Below are positions 8,084 to 16,246 of a stretch of DNA of 64,000 nt, piece after piece. The notes beneath the pieces were generated by a model, which saw only the letters and a program-made list of their open reading frames with translations, did no database searches and had not been told where the DNA came from. Source of the DNA: Variovorax sp. 770b2 (GTDB lineage: Bacteria; Pseudomonadota; Gammaproteobacteria; Burkholderiales; Burkholderiaceae_C); assembly GCF_900115685.1 (NCBI RefSeq), contig NZ_FOXJ01000003.1, forward strand, positions 310,001 to 374,000, written 5' to 3'. Within the stretch, counting starts at the first letter, position 1. Every line of letters starts with the position of its first letter. The translations under genes were made by a program, and so were the position numbers.

Positions 8084-8731
8084 CTACAGCGCGAGCCACT
8101 CCCAGCGCTTGTAGGCCCATTCGTACTTTCCGCACGCATAGGACACCAGCGTGTCGACGGCCGCCTCGGCGCTCAAGGGTTCGACGCTGTGATAGTGCGC
8201 TCCCGTGGTGACCAGCTGGTGCTCCAGATGAAAGCCCTTGGCATCGGCATACACCTGCATGTACGTTCCACCGCGCAACTCGATGACGGCGAATGCAGAT
8301 GCCTCGTCCTTCAGCAACGGGACCCAGTGGCGGATGTTGGCTTCGTTCGCTTGCTCCGTCACACCGAAATCGGGACAGTCCAGCATGGGCGTCTGGTACT
8401 CCGCGCCGATGTCGAAGACCAGGTGCTCCTGCGCGGTCGATGCGCCATTCCTGAAGATGACGATGAAGAAGCAATCGCGAATGTCCAGCGGCACATGCAC
8501 CAGCAGCGCATCGTGCGCCTTGGCGCGCCGGGCGAAGACCTGCGCGAGCTCGGGCGCCGCCCAGTCCTTCAGCCGCAGCGGCTCACGAAGGCTCTGCGCA
8601 AGCGCCACCGCACTGCGCTTGACGGCATCGCTGGGGGCGAGCTCCTCGGTGCCGCCCTGCAGCAGGTCGAGGTACTCGTGGAGCTGGATGAGCCTGGAAG
8701 GAGGCGGCTTCGGTTTGCGAGAAAAGAACAT
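8084..8731 (-). CDS. Hypothetical protein
   Basis: 215 residues; the family is not recognised. It starts with a basic Pro-rich segment (FFSRKPKPPPSRL) and has no signal peptide or membrane segment. The middle and C-terminal parts look like a mixed alpha/beta cytoplasmic fold (LLVHVPLDIRDCFFIVIFRN, AFAVIELRGGTYMQVY). It is convergent with the map gene (9 nt between stops) and 91 nt downstream of the SMP-30-like gene on the same strand. Confidence 0.6.
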   Translation of the reverse strand: MFFSRKPKPPPSRLIQLHEYLDLLQGGTEELAPSDAVKRSAVALAQSLREPLRLKDWAAPELAQVFARRAKAHDALLVHVPLDIRDCFFIVIFRNGASTAQEHLVFDIGAEYQTPMLDCPDFGVTEQANEANIRHWVPLLKDEASAFAVIELRGGTYMQVYADAKGFHLEHQLVTTGAHYHSVEPLSAEAAVDTLVSYACGKYEWAYKRWEWLAL

Positions 8732-8822
8732 GGGGATGTGGCTCTCGTGAAGCCGTGATTCTGTCGCAGGCAGCGGACCCGGCGTTGCGCCATCGGCCGC
8801 AGCGCGTTCGTATCGACAGGCC

Positions 8823-9926
8823 CTAGCGCTTCAACCAGCCCAGCCCCTTCGCATGCAGGCTCTGCACATAGAGCCGCTCGCGCGTCTCGGTGACGGCCGT
8901 CGTCTCGGGGTAGGCGCCCGTCGCGTCCTGCAGGCTCGCGAGCACCTTGCCGTCTTCGCTGAACGCCACCACGTGGCCATAGGCCTTGGGCACCGGCCAC
9001 AGCGCGCGCGGCAGGCGCATCGTCACGCTGCGGAGGAACGGCTTGTCTGCCAGCTTGTCGATGGTCGGGTTGCGCGGCTTCACCAGGCCCACCCAGAGCT
9101 TGCCGTCGAGGCCGCGCATGAGGTTGTCGGGGTAGCCGGGCAGGTTGTCGAGCAGAACGGCGGCCTGCGGGTTGGTGCCCGCGGCGGCATCGAGATCGCG
9201 CGCCTCGATGTTGATCTTCCAGACGCGGTACTTGCCCGTCTCGGCGACGAACAGGCTTTTTTCGTCGGCGCTCAATGCAATGCCGTTCGCGAACGCCAGG
9301 CCGCGCGCGACCACGCGCGTCGTCCTGGCGGCCGGGTCGTAGGCGAGCACGCGGCCCGTGGCCGATTGCTCGAGGATGTCGAGCACGCTGGCCTCGAAGG
9401 TGCCGCCCCACTCGGCCGGCGAGAAGCGCGTCGATGCATCGGTGAAATACATCGTGCCGCTGCGCGCCACCACCACGCCGTCGGCATAGCGGATCGGCTG
9501 GCCGTCGACCTGGTTGGTGAGCACGGTGATCTGCTTGGAAGGGCTCACCGACAGCAGCCCCTTGATGGCGTCGGCCGCGATGAGATTGCCGCTCGCATCG
9601 AAGTCGAAACCCAGCACGCGCCCGCCCGTGTTGACGAACACTTCCTGCGCGGTGCCGTCGGGCTTCATGCGAAGGATGTTGCCGCTGAGCACCGTGGTGT
9701 AGAGCTTGCCGTCGGGGCCGATGGCGATGTGCTCGGGGCCCTCTTCGCGGCCGAGGTCGATCATGTTGAGCTGGGCCAGATGGTCGTTCACCGCGAAGGC
9801 GCCGGTGTAGCCGAGGTCGGCGGGCGCGGACCAGACGACGGGCTTGACGGGGACGGGCCAGAGGGCGAGGTAGGCGAGGGCTGCGAGGAGCAGGAGGGCG
9901 AGCAGGGCGAGGGTTTTCTTCAGCAT
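8823..9926 (-). CDS. SMP-30/gluconolactonase/strictosidine-synthase-like beta-propeller
   Basis: 367 residues. Residues ~4-24 form an uncleaved or cleaved N-terminal hydrophobic segment (TLALLALLLLAALAYLAL), so the propeller lies in the periplasm. Motifs of the SMP-30/strictosidine synthase superfamily are seen: GPEHIAIGPDGKLYT, YADGVVVARSGTMYFTDAST, LAFANGIALSADEKSLFVAE and GYPDNLMRGLDGKLWVGL. The acidic and Asn residues in these blades bind Ca2+ in known members, which hydrolyse lactones or esters. The substrate here is unknown. Confidence 0.82.
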   Translation of the reverse strand: MLKKTLALLALLLLAALAYLALWPVPVKPVVWSAPADLGYTGAFAVNDHLAQLNMIDLGREEGPEHIAIGPDGKLYTTVLSGNILRMKPDGTAQEVFVNTGGRVLGFDFDASGNLIAADAIKGLLSVSPSKQITVLTNQVDGQPIRYADGVVVARSGTMYFTDASTRFSPAEWGGTFEASVLDILEQSATGRVLAYDPAARTTRVVARGLAFANGIALSADEKSLFVAETGKYRVWKINIEARDLDAAAGTNPQAAVLLDNLPGYPDNLMRGLDGKLWVGLVKPRNPTIDKLADKPFLRSVTMRLPRALWPVPKAYGHVVAFSEDGKVLASLQDATGAYPETTAVTETRERLYVQSLHAKGLGWLKR

Positions 9927-10029
9927 GTGTCTGTTCTTCTTCGCTCTTTGAAGGAGCTGCGATTCTGGCTGTTTTCGCTGGGCTCAAGTAAGCTCGCGCG
10001 CACACGCCCGGAGGCGGAGGAGACCGAAC

Positions 10030-10320
10030 ATGATGCGACTGCTCGTGATTGCGCTTTTGGCTTTCGGTGCCTGGAAAGGCTATGAGCACTACCAGGCGAA
10101 GCGGCTTTCGGCCATGCAGAGCGAGCAGCCGGCGGCGCTCAATTTCTCCAGCAAGCCGGCCCCTTCGACTGCAGCGGCGAACTTCTCGTGCGACGGGCGC
10201 AAGTACTGCTCGCAGATGACCTCTTGCGCGGAGGCGACCTACTTCCTGAAGAACTGCCCCGGCGTGAAGATGGACGGGAACAACGACGGGGTTCCCTGCG
10301 AGCAACAGTGGTGCCGTTGA
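10030..10320 (+). CDS. Excalibur calcium-binding domain protein, membrane-anchored or secreted
   Basis: 96 residues. An N-terminal hydrophobic segment (LLVIALLAFGAW) is followed by a low-complexity linker. The C-terminal Cys-rich excalibur domain runs CDGRKYCSQMTSCAEATYFL and then DGNNDGVPCEQQWC, where the D-x-N-x-D-G loop is the calcium-binding site and the Cys residues probably form disulphides. The role is unknown; such proteins are usually extracytoplasmic. ATG 10030 follows GGAGGAG at 10015-10021. Confidence 0.85.
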   Translation: MMRLLVIALLAFGAWKGYEHYQAKRLSAMQSEQPAALNFSSKPAPSTAAANFSCDGRKYCSQMTSCAEATYFLKNCPGVKMDGNNDGVPCEQQWCR

Positions 10321-10340
10321 GAAGGCGTTGCGCCGAACGC

Positions 10341-10919
10341 TTAGCGTGAAGCAGCCGCGACGTGCGGGACACCATCCGGCTGAACCTGCAACCACGGCCA
10401 CCGCGTGCGATACGACGCAGCCTTCGCGCCGAACAGATCGCGATGCGGCATCAGCGGATTCATCGTCAGCACGCCGTCGTACAACAAGACAAGGCCGTTC
10501 GGCGCGTAGAGCTCGCCTGGCCGGACGCCGACGCATGTCGCCGGAACAAGGAAGCGATCGATCCCGTCGCGGGCGCTGCGCAGTGCCTCGTAGGGGTGAC
10601 CGAAGTACGACTCGTACCAGAGATGAACGCGCGCCTGGTTCGAAGCTTCGACCGTGATGCCGAGATCGCCGAGCACTTCGTCCACTTGCGCTTGCACGCG
10701 ACGCTCGCCTGCCTCGCTCGTGTCGCTGGCGTCGAAGTAGAACAGGTCGTAGTCCTTGATGCCTGCTTCCGGCGCATTGCCCGAGCGCAGGTTCCACACC
10801 GTTTGAAAAAGACAGCCGGCGACCAACCATCCGTCTGGGAGCGACAAGGCGTTCCATCGCTCGAGGATGGTTCGGTTGTTGCTGTTCTGGAGGATGTCGG
10901 AGAGGAAGCGTTCTTGCAT
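10341..10919 (-). CDS. Nucleotidyltransferase-family protein (NTP_transf_6-like)
   Basis: 192 residues. The segments AGCLFQTVWNLRSG and GIKDYDLFYFDASD match the family of small uncharacterised nucleotidyltransferase-like proteins; the D-x-D of KDYDLFY is the expected metal-binding pair. The C-terminal half contains VHLWYESYFGHPYEAL, also typical. The biochemical role of the family is not established. Convergent with the excalibur gene (20 nt apart). Confidence 0.8.
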   Translation of the reverse strand: MQERFLSDILQNSNNRTILERWNALSLPDGWLVAGCLFQTVWNLRSGNAPEAGIKDYDLFYFDASDTSEAGERRVQAQVDEVLGDLGITVEASNQARVHLWYESYFGHPYEALRSARDGIDRFLVPATCVGVRPGELYAPNGLVLLYDGVLTMNPLMPHRDLFGAKAASYRTRWPWLQVQPDGVPHVAAASR

Positions 10920-11025
10920 GGGGTAAAGGTAGGAGAGCCAACAAGCGCAGTGGAAATTGGCGGAGGGGCAACAACCACAAGTGTCCTGCGAACAGCAGCC
11001 GTAACGCCGCCAACGCTACCAAGCC

Positions 11026-11155
11026 CTAACGCTCCGCCAGCTCGGCCAGATACCGCCGCAGCAACGCCACCCGCTGCGGCCTGAAGCTCGCGCCGGTGGC
11101 CTGCACATCCTGGATGCGCTCGGCGCGGAACATCCGGAAGTCCTCCCGCAGGCAA
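11026..11155 (-). pseudogene. 3' remnant of a YafY-type WYL-domain regulator
   Basis: Read on the minus strand, the last ~40 codons before the TAG at 11026-11028 give CLREDFRMFRAERIQDVQAT and end LLRRYLAELAER. This matches the C-terminal end of YafY-type HTH/WYL regulators, whose conserved tail has the form C-x-L-R-x-D-F-R-x-F-R-x-D-R-I. No N-terminal HTH or WYL core lies upstream: at about 11155 the sequence switches to the remnant of another gene on the other strand. The assignment rests on the C-terminal motif alone. Confidence 0.55.
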
Positions 11156-11156
11156 C

Positions 11157-11356
11157 AGGGCGACAACGCGTTCTACGTTTCGGTGCGCGGCGAGACGGCG
11201 CAAGAGATCGCTTCGCTGTGGGAGAAGCTGGCCGAGGGCTCGACGGTGTTGCAGCCGATTGCCGCATCGCAGTGGTGCGCGCTGTATGGGATGTTGAAGG
11301 ACCGGTTCGGGGTGGTGTGGGTGTTGGATGTCGCGGCGCAGTACAACCCCGGTTGA
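11157..11356 (+). pseudogene. 3' remnant of a VOC (PhnB/glyoxalase-like) family gene
   Basis: About 66 codons, GDNAFYVSVRGETAQEIASL through YGMLKDRFGVVWVLDV to a TGA at 11354-11356, match the C-terminal half of PhnB-type VOC proteins. The first ~80 residues expected in the family are missing; the sequence immediately upstream belongs to the WYL remnant on the other strand. An in-frame ATG at 11096 lies in that unrelated sequence and is not a credible start. Non-functional in all likelihood. Confidence 0.6.
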
Positions 11357-11392
11357 TCAACGCGACGAGGGGCCGCCCTCGGCCCGCTAATG

Positions 11393-11416
11393 GCCGACTG
11401 AAACTTTTCAGCCGGC
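11393..11416. terminator. Hairpin, possible bidirectional terminator
   Basis: GCCG-A-CTGAA, a 4-nt loop (ACTT), TTCAG-C-CGGC: a 10-position stem with one A/C mismatch, between the VOC remnant and the convergent 99-residue gene, whose stop codon lies inside it. There is no long T-run on either side, so intrinsic terminator function is uncertain. Confidence 0.3.
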
Positions 11417-11707
11417 AGCATTCATGAAGGCCCCGGTAGCCAGAGATTCAAGAAATTCGCGTTGCTCGGGAGTCAACAGTCTTCGCGGTGTGTACCCATC
11501 GGCGTCTGGCTCTGCAGTAGCAGCGGCCAGCCAAGCGCGAGCTTCCGTCATGACGGCCTGCTGCTCCTCGGGTGAGTACTGGTCAGACATTTCGAAGCTG
11601 ACCCGCTCGATCTCGTCGGCGACAAAGTTTTCGTCGCGAAACGTGTCGTCGGCCAGGAACACCAGTGCCCAGAGGTATCTGACAACTTCAGCAGCGAGGC
11701 TTTTCAT
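11408..11707 (-). CDS. Small hypothetical protein
   Basis: 99 residues from ATG 11707 (MKSLAAEVVRYLWALVFLAD). Acidic and helical, with no signal peptide or membrane span. The C-terminal part (TPRRLLTPEQREFLESLATG) looks like a folded helix pair. The family is not recognised. Codon use looks normal for the surroundings. The frame extends further upstream, but without coding character. Confidence 0.5.
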   Translation of the reverse strand: MKSLAAEVVRYLWALVFLADDTFRDENFVADEIERVSFEMSDQYSPEEQQAVMTEARAWLAAATAEPDADGYTPRRLLTPEQREFLESLATGAFMNAAG

Positions 11708-11753
11708 GGGCTTGTTTGGGTCGGGTGGTGTTGGGAGCGTAGGTCCGCAGTAT

Positions 11754-12416
11754 TCACTGGAAGCTGAAGACCAACAGCAAATTGTTCGCAGGCATCGCAT
11801 GCCGCTCGCGCAACGCGAGGCCTGCGCGGCGCGCCTCGGCCGCCACGTCTTCCAGGCGGCGGATGCCCCATGCGGCATTGCGGGCGCGCAGGTCTTCGTC
11901 GAACGCCGTGTTGCTCGGCGCTGTCGGCACGTCGTCTTCGAGGTAAGGCCCGTAGGTGATCAGCAACCCGCCAGGACGCAGATGCCGCGCGGCGCCTTGC
12001 ATCAGGGCGGCGCATGTGGGCCAGGGCGCGATGTGCAGCATGTTGGCGCAGTAGATGGCGTCGAACTTTTGTTCTTCCCCCTCCCCTCCTTCTCCTCCTT
12101 CAGCGAACGCGTGGCCCTGCGATGGCCATTGAGGTGACATCACGTCGAGGAGGAGCGGTGGACGGAGATTGGGGAGTGCGGCTTCTGCGACGCGGGCTGC
12201 GAGGGCGGGGAGCGTGCGGGGGTCTGCGTCGGTGGGTTGCCAGGTCCATTGGGGCATGGAGGCGGCGAACCATGTGGCGTGTTGGCCTGTGCCGGAGGCG
12301 ATTTCCAGCACGGTGCCTTGCTCGCCGACGATGCGGGCAAAGGCATCGAGGATCGGCTGCTTGTTGCGGTCGGCGGCTGGGCTGCAGGGAAGGTCGAGCA
12401 TTTGAAGAGCGGGCAT
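11754..12416 (-). CDS. DUF938-family, SAM-dependent methyltransferase-like protein
   Basis: 220 residues from ATG 12416. The SAM-binding motif I is VLEIASGTGQHATWFA; the preceding SPAADRNKQPILDAF and the central FDAIYCANMLHIAPWPTC and HLRPGGLLITYGPY blocks are hallmark DUF938 sequences. The family has a Rossmann methyltransferase fold; the methyl acceptor is unknown. A Gly/Glu-rich stretch (AEGGEGGEGEEQ) interrupts the middle and is coded by a CTC/CCT-rich repeat. The frame stays open to 12500, but the alternative N-terminus is not conserved-looking. Confidence 0.8.
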   Translation of the reverse strand: MPALQMLDLPCSPAADRNKQPILDAFARIVGEQGTVLEIASGTGQHATWFAASMPQWTWQPTDADPRTLPALAARVAEAALPNLRPPLLLDVMSPQWPSQGHAFAEGGEGGEGEEQKFDAIYCANMLHIAPWPTCAALMQGAARHLRPGGLLITYGPYLEDDVPTAPSNTAFDEDLRARNAAWGIRRLEDVAAEARRAGLALRERHAMPANNLLLVFSFQ

Positions 12417-12742
12417 CTGGTTGGGGCAATCGAGCGCTGGCGGCAGCGCTCTTCTCTTTTGAATCGCCACGGTCACATGCGCGTGAATCTTACCGGGCAC
12501 CGAGGCATCGTCGGATCAGCGGGCGATGGATGGTCGCGACATGCGCGCCGAGGCACGCGGCGTAGCTTTCGTCCTGAAGACAAGACGGTCTGCGGGCCAT
12601 TTACCGGCTAAGCAAGAGGCCGCTTCAGACTGGTTGCTGATTTTTGGTGCCATATGGCGAATGGGTACTATCGGCCAGAAGCGGAACTTGGGAGGCGCGG
12701 CAGAATTCGGCCGGAGATGAATCCTGAACTTGAAGGGATCGC
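12417..12742. other. Intergenic region, 326 bp, no gene recognised
   Basis: No convincing coding frame or RNA gene. The segment 12655-12680 contains a motif, GAATGGGTACTATCGGCCA (12659-12677), that recurs with two differences on the opposite strand near 14758-14776. Composition shifts to lower GC towards the right end. Confidence 0.5.
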
Positions 12743-13153
12743 GTGAGCGTCGAACATAAATTTGAATGGGGTCCCCAGACGATGCCTCGACCGAGCGAGG
12801 CGGATATGAAACGACTGGCAGCCATGGTTCAGCGCGGTGAGCTGCATCCAATGCTCAATCACACAAAGTGGGCGGAGCTTCGGACCGAGATGCTCGCGGC
12901 GCCTTCTGAACAGCGCCCTCAGTTCCGGGCTCGCAGCGTGTTCGCGCCGCCGGACTTCTGCACTGCGTGGGACGGCGAGTTTTACTATCAAGTCCATCCC
13001 GTTGCAGACTTGGAGTGGATGGAGCTACAAGCCGCCTCTTCGACCTGGCTATGCGACACCCTCCGGCGTCACAGCATTCCGTACTCGCTTGAAGCTGGCG
13101 TTGTGCGGGTTTGGGGTTATACGCGGCCCGGTCTACAACCAGAATGGCAGTAA
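12743..13153 (+). CDS. Hypothetical protein, resembles DUF6678-type proteins
   Basis: 136 residues. The stretch LNHTKWAELRTEML ... FCTAWDGEFYYQVHPV, then LEWMELQ and a final RVWGYTRPG, is the pattern I associate with DUF6678-like small proteins (N-x-T-K-W, C-x-W-D-G-E-W-x-Y, W-V-E-I). The assignment is from memory. GTG 12743 is preceded by GAAGGGA; an ATG at 12782 is an alternative start. Function unknown. It stands alone between unrelated hypotheticals in a lower-GC region, which suggests acquired DNA. Confidence 0.6.
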   Translation: MSVEHKFEWGPQTMPRPSEADMKRLAAMVQRGELHPMLNHTKWAELRTEMLAAPSEQRPQFRARSVFAPPDFCTAWDGEFYYQVHPVADLEWMELQAASSTWLCDTLRRHSIPYSLEAGVVRVWGYTRPGLQPEWQ

Positions 13154-13282
13154 GCGGCCAACACCAGACGCTCAACTACACGGCTGGTAGTCGGCCCAGA
13201 CCATTGCGGAAATGGCTCATCGTGAAGTTCCTAGCCGGAGCAAGACATTCCCAGTCCAGCCTCGTAGTTACGTCGCCTGCCC

Positions 13283-13927
13283 TCAGTCCACCCGCACGGA
13301 CTGCTCCACGCGCTGGAACAGCGGCCGCTGCATTGCCGCTTCGGCTTCCTGGAACACCAGGGTGAAGAGCAGCGTCTGCGTCGGCGTTGCGACGATGTAT
13401 TGGCGCTGAACTAGGTTCCCGTACTTCGATGTACGCACCGACTCGCTGGTGAGGGCACGCTGGCCACCGAACGTGACTACCCGCATTGGAGTCACCGAGA
13501 TTAATGTGTTGCCCAAGTGACGCGCGTACTCCCTCAAATAGTCCTCCATGCGAGGGGCCAGGGCTTTCAGCGTTTCGTCCGTTGCCCCGGCGATGTACGC
13601 CCGGGTAATGGTCGGGGGCTGTTGGCTCGTCACTTTGATCTGCGATGACGTACGGTCCTCGAACTGCCCTACTGCCAGCAGCACCGCCTTGGTTTTCACC
13701 TGGTCGCCAACCGTTCCAGCAATCCCCGGCTTTCCTGCGTCGGCCGCTCGAATGCGCTCCTCCATTTCGACTAGAGCATGCTGTGAACGCCACTCGCGCG
13801 GCACAGAGATATGAACACCACGTCCGATGTCCCTAGGTAGAAGCTCGGTCTCCGTGTCTGCCAACGCACTACTTGCGCACACCAGGACGGAGAGAGAAAT
13901 TGCCGCAACTCCCGAGATCTTGACCAT
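13283..13927 (-). CDS. Secreted hypothetical protein
   Basis: 214 residues from ATG 13927, chosen because GGGAGG sits 7 nt upstream. A Sec signal peptide is clear (VKISGVAAISLSVLVCASSA, cleavage after ALA). The mature protein has a mixed alpha/beta pattern with strands GRGVHISVPREW, TRAYIAG and LVQRQYIVATPTQTLLFTLV. It may belong to a PsbP/DcrB-like fold used by periplasmic proteins, but I do not recognise a family. No neighbours suggest a pathway. Confidence 0.65.
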   Translation of the reverse strand: MVKISGVAAISLSVLVCASSALADTETELLPRDIGRGVHISVPREWRSQHALVEMEERIRAADAGKPGIAGTVGDQVKTKAVLLAVGQFEDRTSSQIKVTSQQPPTITRAYIAGATDETLKALAPRMEDYLREYARHLGNTLISVTPMRVVTFGGQRALTSESVRTSKYGNLVQRQYIVATPTQTLLFTLVFQEAEAAMQRPLFQRVEQSVRVD

Positions 13928-14259
13928 CGCTGTACCTCCCATCAACGCGACTGTAACCGGATGGTCTGTCTGGCTAAGGGCGCGCGATGCAGGGGCAGTG
14001 CTTTATGCGCTGGTTCACTGTCCCCGCCCGTTGGCGTCTTGGACAACCACATCACCGTTGAGCAGTGGAGCAATTTCTGCTCAATGTCCGCTTTCGACGA
14101 AGGCGAACTTCCGCTTCGGGCCCAAAGCCGAAGTTCGATTCGCTCCAAAGCGGCCTCTCGCCGCTGGCTCAGGTAGTGTTCCCGACAATCTATTCGGTAT
14201 TGAGTACGTATTGCCCGAAGATTGGGACTGGACCCCGTGAGCTCTTCTCTAAGTGCAGA
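13928..14259. other. Intergenic region, 332 bp, no gene recognised
   Basis: Lower GC than the flanking core genes. Around 14104-14155 is an imperfect inverted repeat built from CGAACTTC ... GAAGTTCG with CTTCGG/CCGAAG between. No open frame with coding character. Confidence 0.4.
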
Positions 14260-14664
14260 TCAAGGCTTTCCATTCTGTGTGTTTCGAACAGCAAGCAGCC
14301 AAAAGACCAGACCTCCAACTGCGCCTGAACCAAGATAGTTAAGCGAATCGAACAGCCCCGACTGAGCCCAGCGTACGGAGTCGAACGGCATGGCAAGCTC
14401 GTTCCAAAATGGAACGGCAAGCAAAAGGCCGCCAAGAGCAAATTGCCACCAACGTTTGAGGTTCCAACGTTTCATCGCCGCGTATGCGGGCAGACCGAAG
14501 ACCAGGGCACACAGAATTGCTATCGGAAATCCTACGATCCAATAGAAAGGGAGTCCGCACCAAGCGAATGTTCCCGCGAACAAGCCAACTCCACAGGTAC
14601 CGGCGGTCGCCAAGGCTACGCCAGCGCAGGCGGAAAAGCAGAGCAACCCAAGAAATCGAAGCAT
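14260..14664 (-). CDS. Hypothetical integral membrane protein
   Basis: 134 residues with about four hydrophobic segments: FLGLLCFSACAGVALATAG, WIVGFPIAILCALVFGLPAY, FALGGLLLAVPFWNELAM and LGSGAVGGLVFWLLAV. A basic loop (MKRWNLKRWW) separates the second and third. No family recognised. GC content is visibly lower than in the conserved genes of this window. Confidence 0.55.
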   Translation of the reverse strand: MLRFLGLLCFSACAGVALATAGTCGVGLFAGTFAWCGLPFYWIVGFPIAILCALVFGLPAYAAMKRWNLKRWWQFALGGLLLAVPFWNELAMPFDSVRWAQSGLFDSLNYLGSGAVGGLVFWLLAVRNTQNGKP

Positions 14665-14888
14665 CCGTCTGCCTTAAGTTGTGGTGTGGCGGGGCCGCTT
14701 TTGATTTGCATCGAGGCGAAGCCAAGTTGTTGCGCGGGGACACGAGCAACGTCTGCAATTGGCCGATGGTACCTATTCTCCCGATCCCTCCGAACGTCGC
14801 CAATCGCTGCACGCGAACGTCATCGCGAGTCCCGTTCAAAATCTAAAGTGAGCGCCAAGCCGCGATGAACACTTGGCGCCCCGAGCCC

Positions 14889-15134
14889 TTACCCGATCGG
14901 TCCCACCTCCTGATACAACGCCTTCGCATCCTGCGCGAGATCAGAAGCAAGCCACACCAGGTTCTCCCGATGCGCTGGCCCCACCTCCTCGAACCATCCA
15001 TCGTCTGAGCCGTAGCAGCACCACAGCAGCGTGTGCAGTTGCTCCAGCTTGTTCTCAAGAACATCCGATGCGGTTTGCGCGGATGCGTTGGAAGAGTTCG
15101 TCCGGGGACCCCGGGACATAATTCGATCAGCCAT
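14889..15134 (-). CDS. Small hypothetical protein
   Basis: 81 residues from ATG 15134; an ATG at 15167 would add 11. Core: LENKLEQLHTLLWCCYGSDD ... RENLVWLASDLAQDAKALYQ. This helical layout resembles small uncharacterised proteins found near prophage or accessory regions. No signal peptide or membrane span. Function unknown. Confidence 0.5.
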   Translation of the reverse strand: MADRIMSRGPRTNSSNASAQTASDVLENKLEQLHTLLWCCYGSDDGWFEEVGPAHRENLVWLASDLAQDAKALYQEVGPIG

Positions 15135-15556
15135 GTGTTGTGCTTTCTTAAAGGTTATGCACGTCATGCGGTTAGACGGTCATGGTGTTCGCGCACCGTG
15201 GCCGTCGCCTTTTGTGCCTCACGTTCGCATCGCTGCTCATCGCCGCGACAGCCCGCCGTGAAGCGGAGCGGTTCATCTGCTCATTGATCTCTGTTCGGTG
15301 TGTTTGCGTGTGCTGCCTTCGTCGCCCACTTGGTGGGTCATCGAGTCACAAGGGCATTCACTGTAGAGAACCTCAGCCCCGCGCAGCAAAAAATTCTGCC
15401 GAGTAATTCTCGAATTGCGCAGCTAATCGCCGCACAAAAGCAGCAATACACAAAGCCCTGACAGAGCGCTCCTGCAGTTCACTTTTCGCAGCGTCGGCAG
15501 CTGCAAAAACGGCGCGTCCGCCACGGGCAAATCAGCCAGTCACGATCGACAGCCAA
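15135..15556. other. Intergenic region, 422 bp, no gene recognised
   Basis: No coding frame of credible composition and no tRNA. It separates the lower-GC hypothetical region from the two-component system. No inverted repeat of note was seen. Confidence 0.4.
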
Positions 15557-16246
15557 TCACCTCTGCCCGAACTCCCGCGCATGCTCCACCGCGTACTTGA
15601 TGAGCTCCGCCTGCCCTTCGATGCCCAGCCGCCGCTTGATGCTCTGGCGGTGCGCCTCCACCGTGCGCACGCTCAAAGACAGGTCGCGCGCAATCTGCTT
15701 GCTCGATTCGCCCCGTCCGAGCGCGGTGAGGATCTCGCTCTCGCGCGGCGTGAGCAGCGGGCGTGGCGCCTGGTTGCGAAAGAGCTTCTTCGAGACCGCT
15801 GGGCTGAGGAACGTGCCGCCCGCCGACACCGCCTCGATGGCGGCCACGATCTCGGCCGCGGGCGCGTCCTTCAGCACGTAGCCGCGCGCGCCCACCTGCA
15901 TGGCCTTCTGCACGTACTCGGGGTTGTCGTACATGCTGAGCATCACGATGTGCGGCGCGGGATGCAGTGCCTGGCCCGGGTCGCGTTGCAGCACCTGCGC
16001 GGCCAGGTCGATGCCGTTCATGTCCTTCATGCCGACATCGACCAGCATGAGGTCGCACCGCACCGTGTCGATGAGCGCGAGCGCCTCGGCGCCGCTGCCG
16101 GCCTCGCCGACGATCTCCAGGTTGGGCATGGCGCCCAGGCGCGCGCGCAGGCCGTCGCGCACGAGCGGGTGGTCGTCCACGATGAAGAGGCGGATGGGCT
16201 TGGGTGGCTGCGCTGCCGATGGTGCTGCTGCTGCTGCTGCTGTCAT
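15557..16246 (-). CDS. NarL/FixJ-family response regulator
   Basis: 229 residues. The N-terminal receiver has the acidic pair DD (IVDDHPL), phospho-acceptor D70 (LMLVDVGM) and the conserved Lys in RGYVLKDAP. A LuxR-type HTH occupies ~165-215 (LTPRESEILTALGRGESSKQ). It overlaps the upstream kinase gene by 4 nt (16243-16246), so the two are co-translated. Target genes are not evident nearby. Confidence 0.92.
   Translation of the reverse strand: MTAAAAAAPSAAQPPKPIRLFIVDDHPLVRDGLRARLGAMPNLEIVGEAGSGAEALALIDTVRCDLMLVDVGMKDMNGIDLAAQVLQRDPGQALHPAPHIVMLSMYDNPEYVQKAMQVGARGYVLKDAPAAEIVAAIEAVSAGGTFLSPAVSKKLFRNQAPRPLLTPRESEILTALGRGESSKQIARDLSLSVRTVEAHRQSIKRRLGIEGQAELIKYAVEHAREFGQR

Noticed and set aside
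11096..11356. An apparently intact 86-residue protein starting at ATG 11096.
   Set aside because: Only the part from ~11157 matches a known family (VOC). The first 20 codons are antisense to the WYL remnant, so this is a gene fragment, not a complete gene.
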